Both the position numbers and the translations under genes were made by a program. DNA of 64,000 bases from Petunia secreta. Its lineage: Eukaryota > Streptophyta > Magnoliopsida > Solanales > Solanaceae. The stretch is from the NCBI GenBank assembly GCA_029990175.1, contig JARKIP010000038.1, positions 24,745,501 to 24,809,500 on the forward strand. Direction: 5' to 3'. Of the stretch, positions 1 through 11,800 are shown piece by piece (position 1 is the stretch's first letter; each line of letters opens with the position of its first letter). Below the pieces are notes generated by a model, which did no database searches, was not told the DNA's origin, and saw only the letters and a list, made by a program, of their open reading frames with translations.

Positions 1-1185
1 ATACACGGGAATGGATACCCGGATAATCTGATAACATAAACAAATTAACTGGATAACAAGATGAGAGTGGCGTAACAATTCCACGGATGTACAGAATTTC
101 TAGACAGTACCAGCGTCCTGTATTGCATCATAGTTTTGAGGGTGCAGATAAAAGTTATAGACCTCATGGTCTTCATAAAAGTTGTAGATATATGTATTAG
201 GATTCTGGAGATTCTTAAATTATCTTAATATCAATTTTGTATAAGGAGTTATGATCAATATACTAACAACTGTCCAAAGTTCAAAACAATTTTCCAGATT
301 TTGAAACGTTTTGCCTTTCTGATTTGGACGTCTTTCACCTTGAATTTTAGTACCAAATTAAGTATATACAAGATTTCCTTGGTACCATACAAGTTTCTCA
401 CAAGAAAAACTAAGTTTGAAACTAATAAAAGCTTCAAAATCTAAAAGATACATGCCTTGCCAAAAGAAAGGTTTAGCCTTACATACCTTTGATGTTTCTA
501 GCTTCTAAACTTCGTTCCTTTGAATTCCACACCTTCTAAAGCTTAAACAAGCTATAAAATAGAATTTAGATACTTTACTTAGCTATGAAGTAATTCTAAA
601 ACTCAAACTATAGACGAAATTGAAGGTAGCATAATGTTACCCTAATCGCGTAGAGCGTTTTGACGCAATCCGTCTTCCGTTTCGTGTCAAAATTGATGTT
701 CTTTCTTCAAAATCAAAAAAAATGGATTCAAACTTAGGAAACCTCTATTTATATCGTGGGTTTACTGGAAATGTCGAGAGAGAGAGAGAAATTTCTCTTT
801 TATAATAAAAACATTTCATTTCTAGCCCTCTTTTGCGCTTATGTCCCTTTTTCTGGTCTGACTTCTGACGCTCATATCTTTTTATCTATAAGTTATATGA
901 GCAAACCGTTAAAAGTGTTGGAAACTACACTCCAAGACCTTCAATTTGGTATATGATATGTCCCCAAAAGACTTCATATAACACATGAAATTAATTGCTG
1001 AAAAAGCTCCGTTACAAGGCAATTCCTTAGTCGGTTTTTCCGCAACTTAAATCTGATTTTTCCCAAACTTTATATTCAACATATAAACTTCATATATGGT
1101 CTTATTATTACTTTAAACTCACTTAAATCATTCTTAACATGATATTATAATGATATACGTCAATTTAGACGTACGGGGTGTAACA
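1..1185 (-). mobile_element. Probable LTR fragment of an LTR retrotransposon (minus strand)
   Basis: The plus strand at about 1170-1185 reads as the reverse complement of an LTR start of the TGTTACACCCCGTAC type, ending in CA at 1185. This terminus is common among plant Ty3/Gypsy LTRs. The sequence to its left has no usable ORF and would be LTR body and perhaps internal sequence running out of the window. No second LTR, primer site or target duplication is available to confirm it. Confidence 0.4.
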
Positions 1186-4049
1186 CCAACCTAGCCACAA
1201 CCTCACCACACCAATCTCCGGCTACCACCCCAATAAAAAAAAAAAAAAAACACCAAGCTACTTGTATTACATATACACAGCGACATCTAGAACGAACTGG
1301 AACATGATTAACATTTCAAAGGAGTTCAACCCCAAATGAATATCACCATTTCTGCATCCAAATCGTCACCACCACTGCTTCTTCTATCGTCGCTACTCCA
1401 TTACCACTGTCCCAGCGTTGCTTCTTTGTGACGCTTCTTAAAAAAGACAGATTTTGCTCTTTTCATAATGAAAATAGCTCAATCCCAAATGAATATCTAG
1501 AGTTTTTTAGAATTTCTTCAACTGTAATATCAACTTTTTGGCAAATTCTCATCAATTCTTAGCAAAAGGAAGGCCAAATTACCAATTCCATATTGGGGAC
1601 TACTGCATCCATTGCTAAATAAATTCAATTTCATATTCATACTACAATTCTCATCCATGTCTGCATAAAATCGATCTCAAATAAAAAAACTAAAATTTTA
1701 GTTGGATTTGCTGCAATAATAGGCAAGTCCCTTAATAGATCAGGATTGTTTTTCTTCATAAGTGAAGCAGATGGAACTGTGAAAAGGGACAAAAACTTGA
1801 ATTTAAAGTCTTGTCTGCAATAAAGGTAAGCCCCAAATAATTGCAGGCTTGACGCGGATGGGGCTGTGCTTGGAAATGGTGAATAGGAGGAAGAAGAAAA
1901 GGGGATAGGGAGGGGAAAAAGCTGCAAAAGTAGCAGGTTATTAGAAGAATAAGTTATGAGGAAAAGGGAACAGTTGGAGTCTTGGTGACGAAGAGGAAGA
2001 CAACATAGATAGGGGGTGTGTGGGGGGAGGGGGTAACTATATGTTTTTTTCCTTTAAAAATTACAATTTATCTTTTTAAAGGTAAAGTTAAATTTTTATC
2101 AAAAATTACACGTGTCACCATCTGATTCGGTAGTTTGCCACATCACCCGCGATTGTTGTTCACGCATAAGGTCAGCTCGACATGAATATTTACGAGACAC
2201 ACCTGTGCCAAGTAGAAGTGTTTATATGATCACTTGGAATATTAGAGTGTTCAACTGAGAATTAGAGCCAACTGAAAATTAAAGCCATCTATGTATTCTG
2301 CCTATTTTATTTTATTTTTATCTATCTTTCATAACATGCACACCGATTCACCATCAATACTAAAGGTATGAGTGAACCATTTCCTTAATGATATGAGACC
2401 ATTTTCAAATGAAAGATGAAATCAATATATATTATAAAGCTGAGCCTCAAAGAATCTGATGTGGCAATCTCCGAAGACAAGGAATTGATTTATCTTTTTT
2501 CTCCTTTTTTACACTTTCTCCTTATTCTATTTTTTTTTTCAATTATTGCTCGGTTACAAATTTAATTTTGCCACTCCTCCTTCCAGTTACTTTCTTGTGC
2601 GTTCTAGAGCACTTAAGGAAAGTTTGAGTTATTATTAAATTTAATTCTCATATGTAGAGTAAATGTCTTTTCTCCACAATGTTTCAGTTACAATGTGATT
2701 TAAGTAGGCACTTATTACAGAATTTGAAAGGAATTTCACCATTAAATTTTAAACACCACTATATAAACACAGACACCAATGCATTACCAACCAAATTGGG
2801 AAAAAAAAAGGTTTGGTACAAGGGTGATTGAGGTCAAGGAACCAAGCCATTAACAATTAAGGTCATTCGTTAATTTCAAAACATCAGCTACTTGAAAAAT
2901 AAAGATGAAAGGCATCAACCGTACCATCTTGAGCTCCTGTTAGATTAGCACATGGACATAGCCAAAAAAGTCAGGCTCTTCCACTGAGGGTTTAAAGTTT
3001 CGTGGATATCATGGGGTGAAATGATAAAGAAAAGAAGCAGGGTCAAAACTATTGCAAAATTTTGGCAAAGCTACAACCAATTTGATAAGTATATTGCTAT
3101 ATACATGGACTCTTGCATGAATATTGTTTTTTTCCTCTCTCTTTCGTCTTCTCTCCTATTTTCCATTCAAACAGTTCGATTTCAGTGGCAAAAAATTATT
3201 TTAAGTTTATAGAGACAGTGATGAAATAGTATTGCAGAAAAAATCTGATTTTATTTTGGGAGATTTTGCATATAGTCAAATGATGAATGAATATTTTGAG
3301 GTAAAAGAATGAACCTATTCGTTTATAATGTAATGAAAATACATAATATGCCCAAAGATTAAAGAAGAAGTATATATTTTGTGATTTAACATTGTGTATC
3401 ATGGGGTTCACATATTTACTTGAGGGACATAATTAATTTGTTCATGTTCCTGATAGTAAAAATTTCTAGCAAGCAGGGACATAGGTTGTTGAGCGTGCAT
3501 GTTTACTTACCGAAGGAGTCTACTGTTTAGATGAATGAATCGTCCTAGAAGAGAAAAGAGAGAGAGAGAAAGAACTTTTGGAAATTAATTTATGCAAGTA
3601 TAGAATTATTAAATGTCTACTTATTGATTTTAAAGGATACAGAAAAAACGTAAAAACGAATGCAAATGGATTTTGGATTTTTTTTTGTATAAATGTCTTA
3701 CATTATAAAATTTTGTAACATCAGTACATGCAAATACGAAAGGAATTCATCAGTTGGTGACAAACTGACAATGAAAATTAGATTTAGGAGATACTCTTTT
3801 TGTCTTAGTTTAGCTTTTGAAATATAAGTTTAGCAAAATACATATTGATTAAAGTTATACACTTGGATTTCTTAGACAAGTTTTTTGAAAGAAAAGCTAA
3901 GGATAACTATACATTTCGCAAAAGATAATTTGTGGTTACTTTTAATATTTGGATATTCAAGAAAAATTCAATAAGTCTGTTGTGACCGCGACAATATTAC
4001 TAGTTACAAATATAGTTGATTGACAAAAATAATGTTTATGTTATTTTAA
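1186..4049. other. Intergenic, no gene recognised
   Basis: AT-rich sequence with poly-A and poly-T runs and only short, non-conserved ORFs. I recognised no protein motif or RNA gene on either strand. It should include the distal promoter of the NOL10 gene to its right. Confidence 0.5.
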
Positions 4050-4219
4050 AGTACAATACTACCTTTTTTATCCTTCCCTAAACCCTTCTTTCTTTCTCTC
4101 TCTTTCCCAAAACCCTTCTCTATCTCCCCTTCAAAAACACCGGCAGCTTTTCCCCAAATCGCCACCACAACTCTATCGCCTCCTGCCGTCGTGCCGCCAC
4201 TGGTGTCCGTACACTCTCT
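4050..4219 (+). other. Probable non-coding leader exon of the NOL10 gene
   Basis: A pyrimidine-rich CT stretch ends in a strong donor (ctct^gtaagtc, GT at 4220-4221). It has the composition of a plant 5' UTR. A fitting acceptor (catcactttcag, ending 5824) lies 32 bases before the NOL10 start codon. The inferred leader intron would be about 1.6 kb (4220-5824). It holds a SINE relic and a 20-bp direct repeat (5662-5681 and 5709-5728). The transcription start is estimated, not seen. Confidence 0.5.
4080..4116 (+). promoter_or_regulatory. Two telo-box-like AAACCCT motifs
   Basis: AAACCCT occurs at 4080-4086 and 4110-4116, inside the presumed leader exon. Telo-boxes (AAACCCTA) are enriched near the start of plant genes for ribosome biogenesis and translation, which fits NOL10. 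Both copies lack the final A of the canonical motif, and CT-rich leaders can produce such matches by chance. Confidence 0.4.
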
Positions 4220-4601
4220 GTAAGTCTCTCTCTTCAACTCTATTTTTATTAGTACCTTAGCTTTGTGCTACAACACATGACTATTTTATTTAATAAAGCA
4301 AAGTGTAATTTTTATTTATAATCGAAAAGCTCCCGTATACAAGAGGTAATGTTTTTGTGGTAGCGAACTGTGCAAATATAGAGCTTTGAGCTATTGTTTT
4401 ATTAAAAGATGAATCTTTAAAATGAAATTGGCTAAAAAATGATTTTGTTTAGGTTAGCTTAAACGTTTATATTCCGGGGTGGTTAAATTAGGTCCAATGT
4501 TTGGCAAGAGTCTTTTTTAGGAGATTTGTTATGTTAGTAGAAAATGTAGAGAACTTTTTATGTGTTACAGAACCCCGAATTAATATATACTATAGTATAT
4601 A

Positions 4602-4727
4602 AAAGGGCCGTCCGGTGCACAAAACATCCAGCATTCAGGCAGGGTTCGGGAAAGGGCCGCACCCCCAAAGGGTGTAAGTTACAACGCATCAATGGCTGTT
4701 TCCACGGCTCGAAGCCATGACCTATAT
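4602..4727 (-). mobile_element. Degenerate tRNA-derived SINE (Au-like)
   Basis: Read on the minus strand, the segment has a B-box-like region inside a 'gttcgagccgtggaaacagcc'-like stretch near 4700-4715. It then runs through the GGGCCcttcccgaaccc stretch to a 3' end that mirrors 'gtgcaccgg...gccc' followed by T runs (AAAA at 4601-4604 on the plus strand). This resembles the Au SINE family of Solanaceae and other angiosperms as I recall it. The A-box half is decayed. It lies in the inferred leader intron of NOL10. Confidence 0.5.
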
Positions 4728-5856
4728 ACATGTATATGTATATATGTGTGTGTGTGTGTATAGGAATAAAATGGGTCTGTCAAAATGGAGCATAGTGGAT
4801 AATGAAGATTAATATTGCCGTTTCCGACTAGCTTGGGATCGAGGCATAATGTTGCTATATTCAGATAAAATTCAAAGCAAAAAGAGTAAAAGTAAGTTTT
4901 AGAGCTTAGTTAATACAGTAGTTGTGAAGATTAGTGCTACTATAGTACTGAAATCCATAACAACTATACTTTAATTCCAAATTGCTGAGGTTGGCTACAT
5001 TACTGTGCATATGGTTCTGCTCTATCTTGAGCGCATCTCCTTCCAATCATTGCAATATTTGTAAGAAAAGACAAAAAGCTGCCACTTGAACTAGAAGAAT
5101 TTCATTTAATGCAAAGTTGAAATTGGCGTCAGTGACGTACAAGGTTGTTTGAACCTAAATGATTTTTTATTAAGCGAAAACCAAGATAACATTTTGGCCC
5201 AAAAAAATTGAGGATTTAGTGCTCCTTTATGTATTGACTCACTTGCTTAGGATCCCAGCTTAATAACTGTCTCTGATATATTCTTCCTGGTTATATTTAC
5301 AAGCTAATATATGTTCCATTTGCTTCTCATGATAACAGCGGAAAGTTTTGGTAGCAATCCTATTTTCGTTTAAGAAGTAAGAATCATATTTTGTAAATTT
5401 TAATACTAAAACCTTTACTTGAGTTATCCGTGTTGTCAAAGGCACACGCTTTAAGCCCTGAAGCAAAGTGCAAAACATGTTGAGCGCTTTGCCTCACTTA
5501 AAGAGTGCTTCAATGTTGTGATCAAGGCTCTAAGGCATACTTCTCCATGCCTTAGAAGCAAATGATATCTTCAATGAACGTTATCTTGAAGAGAGGAAAC
5601 TAACAATTGATATTTCACTCTAACTTTTTTTTTTTGAGAATAAAAAAAGAAGAAGAAAAACTGCAGCTTTATTTGCATTTTCTTCAGTTACGCCTTTCTT
5701 CATTAAAGTGCAGCTTTATTTGCATTTTGTGCTCATAGCCCAAAACAGACTTTTGCGCTTTTGATAACACTGTGAGTTATGAGGTACGTAATTGCTGTAT
5801 TTGACATGGATTCATCACTTTCAGCAAGGGCTTACTTCGTCAAGCAATTGATTAAG

Positions 5857-8800
5857 ATGGCGTACCAAGGGGGAACCTTGAAGTCCACTGACATAAATGG
5901 AGTGAAGATGTACACTGTCTCCGGCCAACACCGTTCTCTGGCTACTTGGCTTCCTCCTAAGAAGCTCAGAGCCCTTCGTAAAGATCCAAGTATGCATCAC
6001 CTTCCTGCTTTCACTATCTTTTTATCTTTTGGGGTAACATTTTGGTATAAGCTGGATGTATCACTATGAGTTGAAAGGCCTTGTAAAAGAATCATTGTTG
6101 AGAAAGGGAAAATGTCAAAATCTTTGAAGTAAAATGAAGACTCTGAAGTTTTACCAATAATTTTGTTCAATTGGGTGGTATGGTATCAATATGCTTGAAA
6201 ATGGAAATGTTTTAGCAGAAGAGAGTATTTGAAATTGGACCAACATTATTTTGCTGATGAAAATCTTTTAACTTTTAACGAGTTCTTGTGTATGGATGAA
6301 CATGTTGGGTGAATCCAAAGTTGCATAGCTTGTGTAATTCTGGTCGGCTTTATGGATCCTCTCAATCCACGCCTCTTCATTTAGGCGTATTTGTTATTGT
6401 AGGATCTTATGGTTATGTTGTGAAAGATATTTTCTCTCTTTTGGTAGGTTATATGCAAAGAGTGGAGTTGATTCAGGATTTGAGATTTGAAACTGCAACG
6501 ACAAGAATTAAAGTGACTCCTGATGGGGAGTATCTTATTGCCTCAGGTGATTTTCTGCAGTTGAGACATCCTTTCTCTCTTTGGTAGCATCAATCGATAT
6601 ACTGGAAACCTTTTCATTTCCTTGAAATATTGTTCTTTGTTAAATGATCTTTTCGTAGGCTATTGAGACGTAACTACTTTTAAGCACATGAAGCCGCCAC
6701 TGTCCTGTGTTATTATTAAGTGTGATTTTCATGCATGTTTATCATATTATATGTTGTATAAATGCAGTTATTTCTATGTAACTCAATATGTGGCTATTGT
6801 TTTTGCATGCAAAGTGGGTTTGGATACAAACATATTGGTTCATTTTATTGGTTATTAGTACAAAGTATTGATAGTCATCTCATTTCGTGTTTTCATCAAG
6901 ATTAATTTTCTTATGTAAGAAATTCCTATAAGAGGAAATTAACAATTACTCCCTCCGTCCCATTTTATGTGAAGGTCTTTGACCGGACACAAAGTTTAAG
7001 AAACAAGGAAAAATTTTGCAACTTACAAAATTACCCTTACCACAAAACAAAAAGTACAGTTTCACTTTAATAAATGGGCAGCTTTTAACCATTCAAAAAA
7101 AAAAAAAAAAAAGAGTAGATGTTAAATAAGTGGGACCCAACAAGGATAAAAATAGGGAGAGTGCCCTTAAATAGTTGTCAAATAAGGAAAAGTGTCATTC
7201 TTTAGGGACTGAAAAAGGAAAGACTTTCACATAAAATGGGACTGAGGGAGTACCTTTTTTTGTGACCGAAAAATCCTCGAGGATCAGTGGTGCACAGTTC
7301 GAAACTCGGCGTGTAATGGGCATGCCCCTCTTCACTTAACACTAATCTTATCTCTCTGAGCGGGTTCTAACATGTGGCCTAAACCCGCATATCACAATTT
7401 GAGCTCTTACCACTAGACCAAATCCCTGAGGGCCAGGGAAATAGACAATTACTGTTATTTCATTGTTGTGCTTCTCTGATCATCTGATCACATGTATTAG
7501 ATGGGTACAACAACAACATCTCCGTTCCAAGAGAGGGTCAGCTGTATGAATTCTCACTATTCATAGTACTCCATTTAGGCCCGTCTCAATCGAATATTCA
7601 ATAGCTTCTGATCTCCAGCACAAGTAGTTCTCTTCATTTTTTATTGGCTTACAAATCTCTGTCAAAGCTGAAAGACTCCTAGTGAGCATGTATTAAATGA
7701 GTGCTATATTTTTCTTACCTGGTATCTACTCTATTTTGTATCAGTTGACAACAATCTTAACTTTTCAGGTATTTACCCACCACAAGTAAAAGTGTATGAA
7801 CTGCGGGAGATGGCATTGAAGTTTGAAAGGCATTTGGTGTCAGAGATTATTAATTTTCAAGTACTGACTGCTTTCCCTCTTGCTCTTTGAATGCTGCACA
7901 CTTCCTACACCATTTGGAATAACAAAATTGATTTTTATTTGTATTACATCTTTGTATGACCAGTGCTCATGTTCATTTGGCATTTTCTAAAGTTATTTGT
8001 GCTTGGATAGTAACTGTTTCTGCTTGTCGTTTTATGTTTTGTTTCCTTTTTAGAGGAAGGAAACATGGTCTCCTTCTGTTGCATTTTTTCTCTGACTAAT
8101 GTGGTAAATCTGTACTGATATATAGTTCATGTTTGATATCTTTTGTAGGTTTTGGGTGATGACTACTCAAAACTAGCATTCCTTTGCGCTGATCGTTCTG
8201 TTCGCCTCCACGCAAAATATGGAAGTCACTACAATTTGCGGATTCCAAGGTCATACTTTATGTTGTTTGTATTTTCCTTCTGTGCTGCTGATATATATGC
8301 TGTCTCCGCCCTACTATATTGATGAAATGCAGTACTTAGAAACAACGGATGGTTAACATCTAGATTATCAATATAACATTTCTTTATCTGTAATTAATAT
8401 AACCTTGAGCTTCCAGGAACTCCTTAAAGTGGAGACCTTCTGCAGCTTACATACCTTAGCTATTTGGTGTTTTTTTTTTTTTTTTTGATAAAGTAAAAGG
8501 TATCATTAAAAGGCATCAAGAAGATGCAAATAGAACATAGCTATTTGGTGTTTTTATGATCCACTTATTCTTCAATTTTCCCTATTTACCCCTTAATCGC
8601 AACTGGCACATAGAGTGGCTTCACTCTTTTTGTGGTGCGTGGGAACTAAAAGTAGGCTAAAACAGCAGCCATGACCTACTATAAGTAGTTGGTTATCCGA
8701 CACTAGGTTTCAAGTTCCAAGACAAGTGTTGAAATTTTAACTGGTTACCTTTAGATTTTGGTTGGTAATATGCACTCTGCCACAGGCACAGTTGCATTTT

Positions 8801-11800
8801 GTTATGGCCATGAATTTTGACGTACAGCTTTAATTGGTTAACGACATGGTTAATAAAACTTAAAATTAGTAAGACAGAAGAGAGAGGGTGAGGGGAGCAT
8901 ATGATCCTTAACTGGCGAGTAGCTATTTTTCTCAAAATGAAAGCTGCATATTTTTTACTTATAAAAAACCTAACTTTACCACGCTTTGGAACATATAAAA
9001 GAAATATGATTCCAACATTCTGATATTAATATAACTTTTGCTATATGTGCTCCACTTATTAAGGTATTTTTTAATCTATCACGGAATTTTTTGCAATGCC
9101 ATGCTATGTTGTTGATTTTAAATTACATCAGGAATTTTGTGCATGCATCTGGACTTGTTCATCAAACAGGAAGCTATATGCTTATAAATTGACGAAGTAT
9201 ACAGAAACGGAGTAACATGTCTGAGTTTGATAGCATTGTTTTTCTGTATTTTATCCTTAAATGCCGGTTTGGATCCCCGATGTTATCTTGTTTATATAGG
9301 ATGGGAAGGGATATTGTATATGATTGCTGGTCTTGTGACTTGATGTGCGCTGCCTCATCGCCAGATCTGTACAGAATAAATTTGGAGCAGGTTTTTCTCT
9401 TGCCTCTTTCTCCTTTCAATGTGTAAAAGTTTTTGCTAAGTCCAACTCAGTTTAAGTATCTGAGCCATTCTGGTGTTTCCACGAGCTAATTGGAAACATT
9501 TGTAACAGTATTACTAAATTTTTCTCGAAAAGCTCTACTGAACTTGGTGGTTCTCTGTTTTCTAAAAACACTTAAATAATATGTATTATGTTGAAGTTGA
9601 TTTCTGCTTCATATCTGTCAATTGATGCTAAATTTTGTTTTTATTTCCAACTTCTCACCATTGGTAGACGGTTGTTTTCTTCTGAATAATATATATGTAA
9701 AATTTAACTTTGTCATTATTGATCTTTTTGTTCTTACTTGAAGAAAAAAAACATTTGAATAAAATTTTAGCAACTTTCCAGATTATAAATCGGGAACATA
9801 ATTTGTTGTGATTAGTGAGACGACCAGGTTAAGAAACATTTGTGGGGAAAAAGAAGAAACTCAAATTAGTATATGGACAATCCAACTAAAGCATATATGC
9901 TAAGAGTAGTTGTCAACTGCCTTATCAAGAAAAAAAAGAAGAGTAGTTACCAACCCTGATGCTCTCCTGCAATTGTTACTTCTCCAAAATGGCTATTGTT
10001 TCGGTCACTAACGAGGCTAGGAAACTATCTTGTGAAACATAAAGAGATTTTTCCTCAAGTTACACCTCCAAAATGATGTAAAATTGTTTCCTCATTCAAT
10101 TTCTCTTATGTGAATTCATTTGTGAATGCATCACATCCATTTATGTTTTTGCCAACATTCTAATGAACATACATACCTAGAAATTTGCGTCCTAGAAGTT
10201 GGTGAAGGTCTTTTCCTATACTCTTTCCGAGGCATCTACTGTTCAGGTGATTTGAGTTGGGCTGTGAAAGATCAATATTTTGTTGATTCATAAGGTATGA
10301 TTGGGAAGAGGGATGGAGGGCGGGAGGGAGGGAGAGGGGGAGGGAGAGAGGGAGTGGTAGCCTTTTTTTTTTCTTAGGAAAAAGGTAAATTTATTAATAG
10401 AAAAAACTCGGTACCAAGCTGGCATTGAGCCAGAGTACAAAACTACCGGGAGGGAAGAGAGGAGAGGAGTTTTCCCCCCTTCTAGTGTTGATGTTTGCTT
10501 GTATGGCTTACTGAGGCTATCATTTTCTATTAACAGGGACGCTTCCTTTCGTCACTGAGCACACGATCCCCCGCACTTAATGTGGTTTCGCGGAGGTTAG
10601 AAATTAATTTTGCTTTGGTACTCTCTTTACTAATGGTTTTTACCTCTGTTTTTTCTTACCCTGTCTTAATATCCTTTTTGTTGTGTGTTTTTTTTTTAAA
10701 AACTTTGCTATGCCCTCTGTCTGTCCGTTTCTTAGTAATCTTTTCCTTTCCTTTCTTCTGCACTTTAGCAAGGTGCACGGGCTAGTTGCTTGTGGAGGGG
10801 AGGATGGTGCTCTCGAATGCTTTGACGTGAGAGCAAGATCTTCAGTTGGCAGGATAAATGCTGTTGCACCTGCTGGGGATGGGGACCAGGTAATTTTCTG
10901 TTTTGGTAGTCGAAAAACCAGATTTAATTTCAGTAGCAGCTAATGATATGGATTAATTACAGGAGGTTACTGCGATAGAGTTCGAGGGAGATGGAGGTTA
11001 CCTCATTGCTATTGGAAGTAGTGATGGAAAGGTATGCTAAACTTTCTAATTGCTAATAGGAGGTGGAAATTTACCTACATCTTGATTATTAAAATTCTTA
11101 TCTGTCCTAGCATTGGATCTCAAATTAGAGGACCTATACAATGGGCAACTTATGTAGTATCAAAGTTGACAGAAAACTAAGGAGTACTTTAAACAATCAT
11201 GATATAGGACTGCCTTGCCTTTACCTTTATAAAAAAGAAATAATAATCTTGATATAGGACTACCTTAATATTAAAACGAGTATATAAATAAATAAATATC
11301 ATACTTAGAAGGATTGCATCTTGAATATGAAAAATTTGCAGAAGGTTATTTCTCATGATAGTAAAATTAAGGATTGTCCTTAACAACTTACCAATAAGAG
11401 ATATAACAATGTTAGCATGCCCCACAAAGTTGGCTTACTGATGTTTTTGGAAGTATAGGACATTATTAACTTGGATAGTGGTTAGACCTCCAATTGCAAT
11501 GGAATAGAGAGGTAATTTTGTCTTATTTTTCGATTCACTTAGAAGGAGAGGATAGAAAATAGAAAATGAATGTTAGCTCACTTTTACCAGACACATCCAC
11601 TTGGGGAAAAATCAGGTTGTCTAAAAGGGAAGTAGATCTTTTGGGGACAAAAATGCTCGTCTTTTTGATGGCATCAAAAGGTTGTTATTAAAGACTAGGA
11701 TATTGTCTTTCAGTAACAAGCAGTTATCTTGTTGACAAACTTTATCTGTATTGCAGAGGCTTGTGCTAAGTTTTAACATGATTCTTCTGTGCCTATGTTT

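Noticed and set aside
1637..1927. Minus-strand 96-codon ORF at 1.6-1.9 kb
   Set aside because: Low-complexity Ser/Phe/Pro composition from a CT-rich stretch; no support as a gene.
5779..5856. Upstream in-frame ATG extending NOL10 by 26 codons
   Set aside because: The family starts at MAxQGG, and a good acceptor at 5824 suggests most of this stretch is intron.
7254..7436. True tRNA gene on the minus strand
   Set aside because: It has an A box but a poor B box, no cloverleaf that I can fold, a poly-A end and target duplications, which mean a SINE.
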